Of a stretch of 64,000 nucleotides of DNA, positions 47,721 through 59,236 are shown piece after piece. Every line of letters begins with the position of its first letter. Positions within the stretch are counted from its first letter, which is position 1. The notes beneath the pieces were generated by a model. It was not told the DNA's origin, did no database searches, and was given only the letters and a program-made list of their open reading frames with translations. This stretch comes from Chaetoderma sp. LZ-2023a (Eukaryota; Mollusca; Caudofoveata; Chaetodermatida; Chaetodermatidae): assembly GCA_034401795.1 (NCBI GenBank), contig CM067370.1, forward strand, positions 68,837,465 to 68,901,464. Direction: 5' to 3'. A program made the position numbers and the translations under genes.

Positions 47721-47799
47721 AGTTCATCATTCCACAAATCTTCAATATGTATATATGGTATTTTCCAAGAGACCTGTTTTTCAGAAATTGATTTTGTTG

Positions 47800-48830
47800 T
47801 CCGAACTTTAGTATTCTTAATCAATTCAAACTATCTGTTACAGGAGAAATTACCAGAGTATATTTAAGATTTTCAAATGGTTGTTAGAACAACACATTAT
47901 CTCGCCCGATTCTGCATCCCATCATCAAGTCATAGATTCATGGGATATTTTTTGATGATTTAAATCTCTGTATGCTGGGGTGGTGTTATCGTTTTCACTA
48001 GCATCTATCCTTCTTTATTTTCTAGAAGCCGGTTTGAGAGTTATTAAGTATTTACATCATTTATCCATGGTACCGGTATTTTTAGGGTATAGCACAAAGG
48101 CAAATACCTATAATAAATTCCTCTATTAATTCATTCTTGGGTCCATCTGTTTAATTGTATAACTCTGAAATCATTCTTTTTGTACAAGCGGCCGCGTTTG
48201 TTAGATGGCGTTTTGATATTCATATTCTTTTTGTGAATGATCTTTTCTAGGTGGAAGGAGATCTGCCCTCATTCTTTGCCCTTGAAGAGATCTTATATAT
48301 ATAAAACCTAATTAATTGTTTTCAATCCTTTCCGAAAACTATACCCAATTTAAAAGATCTTTTTGAAACACCGTTCAGGTTACTTATGCAAATTTGTTTA
48401 GTAAGCACGCATCTCATCAACTGGATTACAGACACCATTAATCGACACTAGAATGTATCTCCAGGAGACACTCAGTAAGTGTTAAGGCACACATTGTTCG
48501 TGGTATGGCTTTCTCCTTCGCATTTTATGCAGATCTACTGTTCAGATTACTTATGCGAATATGTTTAGTAAGCGCGCATCTCATCAACTGGATTACAGAC
48601 ACCATTAATTGACACTAGAATGTATCTCCAGGAGACACTCAGTTTGTGTTATGGCACACGATGTTCGTGGTATGGCCTTTTCCTTCGCATTCTATGCAGA
48701 TCTATCAGTGGACGACATTATGTAAGTTGCAGTATAAATGTCAGATTCTACATTATTTTTATCTGAAAGATCAGATTCAATTCACAATCTGACATTTCTC
48801 GTTTGGCCACTCAAACCTAGGCTCAATTGC
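47800..48830 (+). pseudogene. DIRS tyrosine recombinase remnant
   Basis: AHDVRGMAFSFAF (48654-48692) carries the HxxR box of tyrosine recombinases. SDSTLFL (about 48741) sits where the region before the active Tyr is expected. A TAA interrupts upstream (about 48611). The domain contains a 167-bp tandem duplication (48373-48706) that includes the HxxR segment, so the gene was broken before or by that event. The catalytic Tyr is not visible. Confidence 0.75.
48373..48706 (+). repeat. 167-bp tandem duplication in recombinase gene
   Basis: The units start GTTCAGGTTACTTATGC (48373) and GTTCAGATTACTTATGC (48540). They share CTCATCAACTGGATTACAGA, AGAATGTATCTCCAGGAGAC and TTCGTGGTATGGC with about 10 differences. 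167 is not a multiple of three, so the duplication shifts the frame. Confidence 0.9.
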
Positions 48831-49068
48831 CTAGATTCTTTAGTCAGCCGTCTTCTTCACCATCTCACGTCTGTTTTTAAATTCTCTTTGCTGAGATTTT
48901 CTAATTATCATTATATTATTGTATTTTATTTAGAACATTTGTTTGTTCGTGCTCTTTCAGCACTTCAGTGATTTAGTTGGTTTTAGGATTTTTGGTGATT
49001 AACCTTTCATTCCTGATTTGGAATTTACCAACCCACCTAGTATTTGGGCTCTGACCAATTCTATGTTT

Positions 49069-49184
49069 TAGCAAACAGTGAATTGAGTGGCTTAGTATTT
49101 TTGTTGTGTTACAAAACGTCCCAGACGTATATACTGGTCTGGCGTTTTGTTAGCTTACTAAAATACTTACCACTCAATTCACTG
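49069..49184 (+). repeat. DIRS internal complementary region
   Basis: The first half (to about 49117) is the reverse complement of the left terminus: CAAACAGTGAATTGAGTGGC and TTTTTGTTGTGTTACAAAAC. The second half (from about 49112) is the complement of the right terminus: CCCAGACGTATATACTGGTC and TTACCACTCAATTCACTG. The junction is at the shared AAAAC. Confidence 0.92.
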
Positions 49185-49242
49185 TGGCCCACCTCGGTCA
49201 CCCCGTGTCGTTAAATTGCAAATCATTATTAAAAATTTGTGG

Positions 49243-49574
49243 AATTAATTAATGACGGCTTGGACTCGGTCGTATGCATAGTAGCATAAGTGCGCATGCT
49301 CACAGACTCGTCTATATGTTCTCTATAGGAATAGAGGAACCGGTTCCCTAGAGCAATGACTGCTTTAGAGTTAAAGAGATACTATCAAGACTACCCAATG
49401 GGGGGTGTATCTCTGCTAACCTTGTTACAAGGGAGCCCACACCATGGGAATGAATAGGTTAAAATTTTCTGAGATATCTAAGTCAGGTGACTTATAGCAA
49501 ACAGTGAATTGAGTGGTAAGTATTTTAGTAAGCTAACAAAACGCCAGACCAGTATATACGTCTGGGTCGTTTTG
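49243..49574 (-). repeat. DIRS right inverted terminal repeat
   Basis: This is the complement of the left repeat, plus a longer outer end that reads GGTCTGGCGTTTTGTTAGC on the minus strand. That outer end is found again, complemented, in the internal region. It ends at GTTTTG (49569-49574). Confidence 0.9.
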
Positions 49575-49814
49575 AACATGTTCGAAATTCCTGCGACCTC
49601 CGCAAGCATTTGTTCATAGTCTCAAGTCGATCTCAGCTTACTCGCGATGCGTGAGAAGGGTGATCGCAATGACTCTCAGTCCACTAGTTGTCTCCAGTTA
49701 GCTCACAGGTAATAGGTAATCCTCTCACAAGTTACAAGTACGTTACAATCAGTCACCTGCAGGTATGTGTATATATCAATAGGTTGTAAGAGGTCTCTCA
49801 GCGTGAGAGCTAAT
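49575..49814. other. Unrecognised spacer right of DIRS
   Basis: No feature recognised apart from weak similarity (CCGCAAG) to the left flank of the DIRS element. Confidence 0.25.
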
Positions 49815-50010
49815 CGGCCTTTCTACTATGGCCATCCATCATATGACGTCATAATCAACTACGTGACGTATAGAATGACATCACAATCAATGACGCAATA
49901 ATGACGTCATGAATGACGTAGGTAAGTACGTCACGAACGCATTGTTGAAGTTGTATTGATGTCTTTATTATTTAATAAATATCCTATTGAATATTTTGTA
50001 ACTATTTTGC
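49815..50010 (+). mobile_element. Family A MITE, left half
   Basis: GGCCTTTCTACTATGG starts it. CATATGACGTCATAATCAAC (about 49840), AATGACGTCATGAATGACG (about 49900), TTGATGTCTTTATTATTTAA and TTGAATATTTTGTAACTATT follow. It stops at about 50010, where LINE 3' sequence begins. Confidence 0.72.
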
Positions 50011-50165
50011 CATATGCAGCATTGTACATTTGTCTATTTGTACACACCTGGCGTGTATATAGTGATATATTATTGTGCATAGTGTATATATGTTTTGAGG
50101 GCCTCGGGAACATCAGGCCACTGACGATGTACCCGAAATAAAGATTATTCTTCTTCTTCTTCTAC

Positions 50166-50214
<49 letters not shown>
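50011..50214 (+). mobile_element. LINE 3' end with (CTT)(ATT) tail
   Basis: The segment ends in CCCGAAATAAAGATTATT followed by CTT and then ATT repeats (50151-50214). An AATAAA signal just before a trinucleotide tail is typical of a non-LTR retrotransposon 3' end. No coding sequence is included, so this is a strongly 5'-truncated insertion, placed at the break of a family A copy. It differs from the 3' UTR of the LINE at 11798. Confidence 0.6.
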
Positions 50215-50215
<1 letters not shown>

Positions 50216-51654
50216 GTTGCAATTCTGGTCCTTAGGGTTCTACTTATAGTTGATGGTCTTTCTATTTGAAATACCTATGTTCCAGAAGAGCAATCCATGC
50301 GCCTTAGATATCCTGTCCAGCAAGTCATGTGCTTGTTTCATTAGATTTACTAGGTGTTGACATTCAGGTCTTGTTTCTTTCTTAGGAGAAATTTGCATAA
50401 GTACATTTTCATCTTACGCAAGCATCGCAGTGATATATATGTTCAATACTCCAAAATGGAAACATTTAGGTTTTTATCACTCTATCTCTAAATATTTAAT
50501 CCAAATGGACTTTATGACAATCATCTCATGGATCTCACCAAGGCATTTCATGGGCGCTTTAGTTTGCTATTATATGTTACATATTAAGCGATATATGCAA
50601 TTTTTACTGTCAAAATTAACCAATTTCTTGCTTGTAAATTTCAATTTTTTAATTTGATATGTGCCATTTATTGAAAATTGGGTGATAGGCACATGTGTTA
50701 GGCTTATGTTATGCTCTATGTGAAGTCGATATTTATTTTTATCACAAATCAAGAAAATTTATGGCAATTTCATTTTTGACAAATTTCTTTTGTTCCCTAC
50801 AAACGCATTTTTCAAACACACAGTTAATCATGTATGTTACTTTCCTCCACAAACATTGTTGTCATTTAAGAATTCCAGTAGCTATATACAACGTGATTAT
50901 ATCACCATAACTTTACTAAAAGTTCAAGGGAATCAGCAAGGACTAACAGTGTTTTGCCTAAAAGATTGTGTTGCATACATACTACATTTCCATATCTGTA
51001 TTTGAGATCTTATTTAATTAAACGAATCAGAAATTGTTACTATATATGCATGGTACTGCTTTTCTACCGTCTCTGAAATTCCAACTCAATCCAATAAACA
51101 TTTACAACTAAAATTAAAATGAATTAGTTGTGTTACCTACAAACTCGTTGCCTACATAAATATCAATCACGCAAGACTCTGTGCAGTGACTTAATCTTGG
51201 GGAGTTTGTACTACACAAAGTTGAATTAAACTTCAGCAGCATGTTTATGAAAGCACATATAAGCAACCTTCCCTATTCATAACGTGTAATTTAGATAGAA
51301 AACACTAAACATATTTAACAACTATTTTGGTGATGTAGGCAAGATTCATTTGAAGTGAAATAAATCAATAAATAATTCTAGGAAATCGCTATACAATGGA
51401 AGCAAAAACTTCATACTCTTATATCATGGATGCAAAATGTGTGTAGTTCGTAGTCAACGTGGTATGTAAGCAACACCACTGAGTCATAAGTTGGTGAATA
51501 TTTCCCTTAAAAGTGTATCATAACATAGATACCGTCCAAATATAGTCTTTAATGACTGTGGGTATTAAAATAGAGCATTTATTGTCTCCATGCTTTAAAA
51601 GACCATCGGGAATATTGTAATCGCCTCCGTCCATCTGCCCGTCCGTCCGTCACG
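50215..51654. other. Gene-free stretch
   Basis: AT-rich. Frames of 60-75 residues look random. No repeat recognised. Confidence 0.35.
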
Positions 51655-52495
51655 CTATCTCCTCTCAAACCATTAGGTGGAATTCAACCAAATTTGTGTA
51701 TGTCGGTTACCCATATGAGTCCGCTTTGCAAGAATATATTTACACTTGGCGCCCAAGGGGGTGGGGGAGGTACAGGGGGTCCAAATGTCAAATCACTTGT
51801 AATGTAACTCTTCTGAAACCGTTAGACGGAACTCAACCAAGCATGAGCACATTTAGATTTGGGCCCGCCAAACTGATTGTAATGCAACTCCTCCGAATCC
51901 AATGGACGGAATTCAAAGAAATTTGGTATGTGTGTTACCCATATCAATGTGGAGTGGATGAGCACATTTACCTTTAGGTCCGCCCCCTTTGGGTAGGGAA
52001 TACGGGGTGTCAAAAGGTCAAGATATTAATTGCAATGCAACTCTTCCGAAACTGTTTGAGGGAATTCAACCAAATCTGGTATGTAAGTTACCCATGAGTG
52101 CATGAGCACATTTAGATTTGTCCGCCCCCATCCCCCAGGGGTGGTGGGTGCGGGTGTGGTCCAAGTGTCAAGAAATTGATTGTAGTGCAACTCCTCCGAC
52201 AATATTGGATAGAAATCAACCAAATTTAGTATGTGAGTTACCATATCAATGTGGAGTAAATGAGCACATTTACATTTGGTCCCACCCCCAGGTGGTGGGG
52301 GTGGCGTCAAAAGGTCATGAAATTGATTGTAATGCCACATCTCTTACACAGTTGGACGAAATTCAACGAGATTTAGTATGTGGGTTACCTATATGATTAC
52401 GGAGTACAAAAGGGCGTTTACATTTGGCTTCGCCCCCGGAAGTGTGTTGTTGGTGGTGTGGGGGGGGGGTGTTGTCAAAAGTTAAAGGCGGTGAA
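51655..52495 (+). repeat. Satellite of about 147 bp, six units
   Basis: Successive units carry GATTGTAATGCAACTC-type starts (about 51795, 51878, 52028, 52177 and 52324, after a first unit at about 51655). GGAATTCAACCAAATTTGGT-like words, TTACCCATAT, GAGCACATTTA and a C/G-rich tail of variable length follow, ending GTCAAAAGGTCA. Unit 2 is shortened. Most units are 146-150 bp. Short frames across units are incidental. Confidence 0.85.
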
Positions 52496-54854
52496 CGTGG
52501 GGATTTGCGATGATGTGTCATCAACCAATCAGTCTAGTTGTTTTTATTATACTTGTAATCAATAATGTTCTTTGACAGTCATGATCTGATTTAAATATGA
52601 TGCAAGTGTTATCAATGATTCTGTCAGATTTCTTTCAATGATACATCCTAAGTCTCATTACTACAACCAATCTATATATTTGTAAAACTAATTAGGTAAC
52701 ATCTGTGTTCAGATTATGATTCTAACGTGTAGTTTGCAAGCAACACTTTAATTGTAGGTAACAACACTATTCAGATAGTCGCTGAATTGAATTGTGTTCA
52801 TGGAAATCTATCGCATAGCTAAACTATGCATGATGTTTAGCTAAATACATATTTAATCCTATTTTTGTAAGAGAAAATGAGAGGAAGAGAGAGAGTATGG
52901 GTTTACACTACACTACAATGGATTTGCATTGTAGATGATAAAAGGACGTAAGCTTAGAGAAAAAATGCAAAACACTGTCATGAAGCAAGTACACTGATTT
53001 ACAATCACAGTCGTCAGATGATAAGAGGACTTAACGAGGAACCTAATCTGGCTAAGATGAACTGGTGAAGTTCCTCACTGGAGAATATACTGAACGAGAT
53101 GAAGGTGGCATTGAAACGAAATACCATAAAACAGAAGAAGGTGTATTGGGTTCTGCAAGATGACAGAGTGACCCTATTGAAAGTCCTTCGCACCAACAAT
53201 GAAGGTGGCAACCTATAAAATGTTCATTCACGAGTTTTGTCATGCAAATATAAAGGTTAATATTAAGTTATTGCCCGGCACTCAATCAAAAGGGAAGAAT
53301 TCGTCACATTGTGTCTCTTTCCTGAAAAGGATTTAGAAAATCAGTTAAAAATTCGTTGTGAAACCGAGAAATTAAATCACAAAATCAAGATGGCAATCTT
53401 TTTCCAAATACTAGATAATAATTTTATGCAACTGGATAACAATAGTGCCTTGAAGGTGGTCAAATGAACAGAACAGAGACATACAACAATCTTGATGGGG
53501 AATTCATTCTGGAAGCCCAGATTAGGGTATGTCGCTCTTCACGTATTGAAAGATTTGGCGAGAGACGTCTAAACTGGTCTGGTGGACCATCATTGCAAAA
53601 CTTCTGATTCGGCAACATGACTCACTCAAACTAAAGCAGCTGTAAGTGGATTCGGTACTTCGCCAAATCATTTCTGTGCTAGTTACACAGATGCATGTAT
53701 ATTGACAAAATAGTCTGTCATTCCAGAACGATCATTGTCATTTTGTAAATAGCAGAGAGCTAACAATAATGTCAGTGATTCAGTTTGCAACCAATGCAAC
53801 GCTGTAACCTGTTGAGGTGATAAAGATGAGCTTAATGAGACACCATTGGCAGAGATTCAGGAATCCAGATCAAATTCAAGCTGTTTTCAAGGTGTTACAC
53901 AGTCGAACACGTGCATGTTGAAGATGGACCAATATTACTTAGCCATGTCATTGAACTATTTGATTTCGATGACATTCCATGGTCATATACGTTTGTGAGA
54001 GAATAGGCCCATATTGTGGATGCTCAAGGTGCATCTACCTCGGCACTTCCAGGACACGTCCCACTGTGTGAAGGCAAGGGGTGGTCTGGTCCTAGAGTTA
54101 GATACAATTGAAACTGATCTCAATGTTTCATTCATGGATGATTCCTGATGTAAATTGAAATGGTGACAATGAGACTATTTGTCGGTTCTAAAGAACAATA
54201 ATAGTAGCATTGACAAGCAAAACAGTTAATTCGGTAGCCCTTTGTATATTACTCGGGAAGTAAAGTAAAGAACTTAAGTTGTAGTCAACTATCAAAAGGA
54301 ATAAAACCTTTTGCAATTAAGGAAAGTAAGAATATATTTAAAAATGATGCAACATAAAGATGCAGCAAATTATGTTACGTATAATATTTGTTGCTGATAT
54401 ATGATCAAAATAATATTAATCTTTTTTATGAAATAATATTTTACACATATGTAATTAGTATGTAAATGTGTAAGAAATGAATAACTTGCTAGTGATAATG
54501 TCATGAGCTATTTCCCTTCTGACTACTCTCATGTGGACGTATTGATGTCAGTTTACATCATGAGCATATAGTATTAATACATAATATTAATATAAAAGTA
54601 GACATGGAAACCCAGACACAACAGTGAGTTAAAATACTTACACACAGTTGTTGTACCACAAATATCACATGTTCTAAAACCGTTATAGAATGTTGAAGTA
54701 ATGGCTAGATTGTATACACTGTTATAATGCTGCCTACGAACTACCTGTATTTAAGGCAACATTATAAATACAACTTTAAGCTTCATCAGCCCCCATATAG
54801 TGCGACTTGAAAGTATATGCACAGTTTCCTTGAGTTTTAGACTTTGGTAATTCA
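52496..54854. other. No gene recognised
   Basis: 52900-54160 is less AT-rich than its surroundings and has several short frames on both strands (up to 65 residues), but none resembles a known family. It might be an ancient coding relic. 54200-54850 is AT-rich and featureless. Confidence 0.3.
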
Positions 54855-54955
54855 GCTTTCAAAGTTTCAAATCGATTCCAATGCGCACATGTAAAGACAA
54901 AATGGTCAGAGCTTGGCTAGAAATAGACATGCTATAGCTATAAATTGTAACCTTC
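54855..54955 (+). mobile_element. Family A MITE, right-end remnant
   Basis: TTTCAAATCGATTCCAATGC, CAGAGCTTGGCTAGAAATAG and CATGCTATAGCTA match the right part of family A with many changes. Confidence 0.4.
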
Positions 54956-56745
54956 ATTGAAATTGATAATCCACCCATACATCCAGGTTTTCTCTGCTTG
55001 TGAAAAACATTTTTGATTGTGCAGGAGGTCAATAGTAAATAAAAAACAAGGTTAACACAGTATCGTAAAAAAGTTAGTACTTCGTATCAAGTTTATTATA
55101 CACGATGAAGATTTTCGGGGTGTCTTGATGAACTTGAATCCTACACTCCTAATCTACTCTAACTTAACTCTTGTTGAATTCGGGAAAGGTTATTCCTTTC
55201 TCTAATCTACTGAACAACAACTAAAACTCTTCTTACTTTAAATATAAAACTGATATATTTTATTAGACTTGATAACTTTTACAAACGAACTATATAGCCG
55301 TATTGCAGGCTTACACAAAATTAACTTATATATACTTCTAATGCAAACTCGAATTACAAGCAGAATACTACTTCACGAAAACGGTTCTTACTCTCGTAAA
55401 CAAATCGAGATGGTAAAATGATTGCACATACATGGTGCACAGGTATTATATAGGGCTTGATTCGCGTAGGCGTATGACGCTCTACAATGACGTCAAACAG
55501 GGCTCCCCCATGTGAGTCCCAACATTTCCAGTGATCTGATTGGTCGCCCCCCCCCCCCCCCCGCATCCCAATCGATCAGATTGAAGCGGTTATAACCAGC
55601 ATGAATTTGATAAAGATTGACGGCTTTTCCAAAACACTTGTTGTTTGACAATCTCGTCAATCAAGCATTCCAGTCATAGTTTCGCATTCTTCGAATTCTA
55701 TTTTGTTGTGACAGCACTGCTGATGACTTTAATTCTGAATCACTGTGATTGCCTTTTAGTGATGGATAAGCGTATTTAGCCACCGGTGCCAACGGTCCTT
55801 ATCCATCAAGCTACACCGCAATCTGATCTATATACAAATAGACGTGATCATGGAAATCCCCTAATATTCCAGCAGTGCTTACCAGAATTCGTCATCTCAA
55901 TAAGCTACCAGAAACAGAACGGGTTTTTATTGAGCATGATATTACAGCCAGCCAAATACTGTGTTTGATTCTCAAAATAATCCTCTATATCTTTGCCTTG
56001 CAAGATATTGATATATTATATACCGAGGAAACATCCTTAAGACATCGTTGTATCTAATCTAGCCATGTCTTGCCGTTCAACCTCTTATTCTGCATTTTAT
56101 GCACAACCCTTCCTAAAGACGGAGGTCTTATTTCACAGGTGATACACAGCATCAGTATTGGCAACATACTAGCTTAACGCTTGTATAGTTCTTGGTCACA
56201 GCGACCAAATCGCTATCATTCTAAAACGGATTTAATTCAAACAGAATACTGGTACAAAGTAATTTATATTTATATGGGAATCTGCAACATAGCAACAGCA
56301 TCGAGCAACAGCTCACGGTAAGATCCATTCTATTGCTATAATAATATCACGCCATTGCCTAAAACAGTCCCTCATAATTCGTCAAATAATCATCCACAAC
56401 CCACGCATTAAACACAGCATTGCCTACTGTTATGCAATCGTTGTGTAATCGTTGATGATAATTAATTAACCTAATTCTATAAACAAACACTATGTATTCA
56501 GTGACCGTCCAATGCGGCCAGTTACTTAGTGGCGCGCATTGCCAACTATACTGCAAAGATGGTATATGAATATTCATGAATGAGATGACGTATATACACA
56601 ATGTCAAATGCGACGTCAAGCACACAGGGTCAAAGGTCATAAGCAAATATTTGTCCGAGTCCCAAAAGATTCTACTCCTTAAATCCCATATTTACAAAGA
56701 GTAATCCTGAATGCGAAATTTGGTCAAGAAAATTCAAGCTTTCTC
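54956..56745. other. Gene-free stretch
   Basis: A run of C (55547-55562) is the only low-complexity feature. Frames of up to 95 residues are unrecognised. Confidence 0.35.
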
Positions 56746-56885
56746 ATAAAAATGTCTATTTATCGACCAAAAGAAGACTATTTTTGAAAATTTACCACTG
56801 GAATGATTGGCTCGGTTACCAAGCCAGATATTCCAGTGGTAAGCTTGCAAAAATAGTATTCTCTTGGTCTGCAAATGGATATTTC
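56746..56885. mobile_element. Family C palindromic MITE, best copy
   Basis: GACCAAAAGAAGACTATTTT, GAAAATTTACCACTGGAATG, the loop ATTGGCTCGGTTACCAAGCC, then ATTCCAGTGGTAAGCTTGCA, AAAATAGTATTCTCTTGGTC and TGCAAATGG. The arms pair over about 45 bases. No terminal repeat beyond the palindrome and no coding sequence. Confidence 0.65.
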
Positions 56886-57645
56886 CAAAGCGCACTGAAG
56901 AGGCCGTTTTGGCTGGCTTAGGAAACAAGGGGATTAATAAGTTCTCAGTAGCAATGAACGTTAATAACACGCTCCTAATAAGATCTTAATAAACAAGTGT
57001 CATAGATTTGATACAAAATGGAAACGTGTTTGAGTTTCGATTTAAAATCAAATAAACCATTCTTTTCAATTTTCACATCAACTGTCGCCGTTTTCTTAAC
57101 ATGGTGTATTATTTTTTATCGCTGCAAAGCTTCACCACTGTGAGATCTGATCACTGCGCAACAAAATATAGTGGCAGCATTTAATTAAAATTAGCAATAT
57201 TTTTTTAGTCGTTTGGATTTTCCTATTAATTAATTGAAATGTATCATCATATTTCCTGGGTACTACCACAACGTTCTGTCACGACCGAGACAGTTATGCG
57301 TCATGTCTGGCAAGGAGCTCAGTACTGTAAAATATTGTGTTCAACATACGTTATCATTTATTAATAAATGATAGTTAATGATTGTAATTAATGTTAACGC
57401 TAAGCATGGATTATAAACTTGATTACGTGATAAAGGAAGCTTTTGTATTGTGATTCAGCTAGCAAATCCTTCCAATAATAGTTGATAGTTAAAGAGTAAA
57501 ATAATAGACATATAGCCTTATCCTGGATTTGATGTTCATTAAGCGCTGAAGACTGATATACTGAAAACAAATTTGCGGAAAGTTATTTAGCTGTTGAAAA
57601 TACTGTATACTATCTTCAACAAATAATAAAAATGTTCGAATAAGC
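56886..57645. other. Gene-free stretch
   Basis: ATCATTTATTAATAAATGAT (about 57353) is a perfect 20-base palindrome. Nothing else recognised. Confidence 0.35.
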
Positions 57646-57664
57646 TCAGCTCTCTCTCTCTCCC

Positions 57665-57752
<88 letters not shown>

Positions 57753-57796
57753 CTCCACCCCCTCTCTCTCCTTCCCCTCCCTCCCTCCCTCCCACT
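57646..57796. repeat. (CT)n and CCCT repeat cluster
   Basis: CT dinucleotide blocks with C-rich interruptions and a CCCT end. The Arg-Glu frames on minus are artefacts. Confidence 0.95.
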
Positions 57797-58083
57797 CTCT
57801 CCTATGCGCTCTTTCTCTTTATACACATCGCGGTTTTGTGGTAAGACACGGGACAGATCTGATGTAGAGTCGAACTTGTAGATATTAGAAAATGCTGGTT
57901 AGTTACCAACGCGGTAATTTAGTTCATTTAACACAACTATAATAGCTGTTCATGTTGATTCTCACTTTGCAACGACTACCAGTAGGCGCATAGACTTTTC
58001 TTAATGGTGTATATAGTGAGTAATTCTATCATATTTCTTACAGTAATGCAATTGAAGAAGAGTTTTGGTGAACGAAACTGTGC

Positions 58084-58500
58084 GATTCCCTGTTGAAGCT
58101 AATTTTAGATATTGGGGTTGACAGCAAACTCCACAATTACCTCTGCCAGAGAAGAAACAGCGGGAGGAAGTACAGTTATAAAGCTGACCCATTGACGAGA
58201 AAGATGGCCAGAGTTGTGTATATTATTCATGGCATTGCTGCTAGCGTTCTCTGGTTCGCGGTCAATTGTCTGCTGGGTGTATATAGCATTAATGTATCGC
58301 TGAGTGCGATGCTGGTGCGAGTGTAGTATTATTAATTCATCAACATTATACATATATGCGGTATTCATATTTATTTATACCTGACTGACTCTGCTACTGG
58401 CCGAATGACTGGGAGATTGACTAACCACCCAGTAGACATGCCGCACACTGACCAAACGCCAATTGGGAAAGAGAGCCCAAACCATTTAAAAAAATGGGTT
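58084..58500 (+). repeat. Family B repeat, copy 3, with a short open frame
   Basis: Same word order as 37215-37735. In this copy a frame (58093-58326, 77 residues) stays open: HNYLCQRRNSGRK, MARVVYIIHGIAA and a hydrophobic stretch that could span a membrane. Copy 2 translates similarly in the corresponding frame (HNYLYFRRNN, MASVV, IIHNI) but with stops. The family may descend from a coding sequence. It ends in GACTGACT-like units and runs into the assembly gap. Confidence 0.5.
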
Positions 58501-59000
58501 NNNNNNNNNNNNNNNNNNNNNNNNNNNNNNNNNNNNNNNNNNNNNNNNNNNNNNNNNNNNNNNNNNNNNNNNNNNNNNNNNNNNNNNNNNNNNNNNNNNN
58601 NNNNNNNNNNNNNNNNNNNNNNNNNNNNNNNNNNNNNNNNNNNNNNNNNNNNNNNNNNNNNNNNNNNNNNNNNNNNNNNNNNNNNNNNNNNNNNNNNNNN
58701 NNNNNNNNNNNNNNNNNNNNNNNNNNNNNNNNNNNNNNNNNNNNNNNNNNNNNNNNNNNNNNNNNNNNNNNNNNNNNNNNNNNNNNNNNNNNNNNNNNNN
58801 NNNNNNNNNNNNNNNNNNNNNNNNNNNNNNNNNNNNNNNNNNNNNNNNNNNNNNNNNNNNNNNNNNNNNNNNNNNNNNNNNNNNNNNNNNNNNNNNNNNN
58901 NNNNNNNNNNNNNNNNNNNNNNNNNNNNNNNNNNNNNNNNNNNNNNNNNNNNNNNNNNNNNNNNNNNNNNNNNNNNNNNNNNNNNNNNNNNNNNNNNNNN
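58501..59000. other. Assembly gap (500 N)
   Basis: Exactly 500 undetermined bases. The true length is unknown, so the left boundary of the element at 59003-61960 is uncertain. Confidence 1.
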
Positions 59001-59049
59001 CACGACACGACGATGTTAGCCGCTTGGCAGGAGATAAGAGAGAGGAGTG

Positions 59050-59180
59050 GATCCTCACTGCAGGAGATAAATCAAGTCGCTTGCAATTGTTGGCCCACCT
59101 CCCAGGGTGGATCTCAGAGTCATAATCTTAAAGCCACCACGAGAAATGACAATAAAACCCACCACGAGGTAAGACAATAA
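59050..59180 (+). repeat. Left inverted module of the unclassified element
   Basis: It is about 80% identical by eye to the complement of 61495-61610. The changes partly preserve a reading frame: GSQSHNLKATTRNDNKT here and GSQSHNLRATMRNGNKT in the other copy. The module may therefore once have been coding. Confidence 0.7.
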
Positions 59181-59236
59181 ACTCCCGTTATTTAATATTA
59201 TCATTCCATTATTAATGACAACAAAAATCAATTGCC

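Larger units (their letters stand above)
42313..49574 (+). mobile_element. DIRS-type tyrosine-recombinase retrotransposon, decayed
   Basis: The element is about 7.26 kb and bounded by inverted terminal repeats (42313-42612 and 49243-49574), which match for about 250-300 bp. An internal complementary region (49069-49184) joins the complement of the left terminus to the complement of the right terminus, as DIRS elements do to restore their ends through a circular intermediate. Coding remnants on plus, in order, are a gag-like region, an RNase H with DIRS-style motifs and a tyrosine recombinase with HxxR. Many stops and frameshifts are present, so it is inactive. The RT block itself is too eroded to point out. 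Confidence 0.9.

Noticed and set aside
48416..48440. Second hammerhead candidate (TTGATGAG on minus)
   Set aside because: First core base differs and no GAAA follows at stem II distance.
51655..52495. CRISPR-like array
   Set aside because: Units are contiguous satellite monomers of about 147 bp with no short repeats and spacers, in a eukaryotic context.
57489..57826. Arg-Glu repeat proteins on minus
   Set aside because: Translation of the (CT)n cluster.
58371..59180. Long frames spanning the gap
   Set aside because: Most of their length is undetermined sequence.
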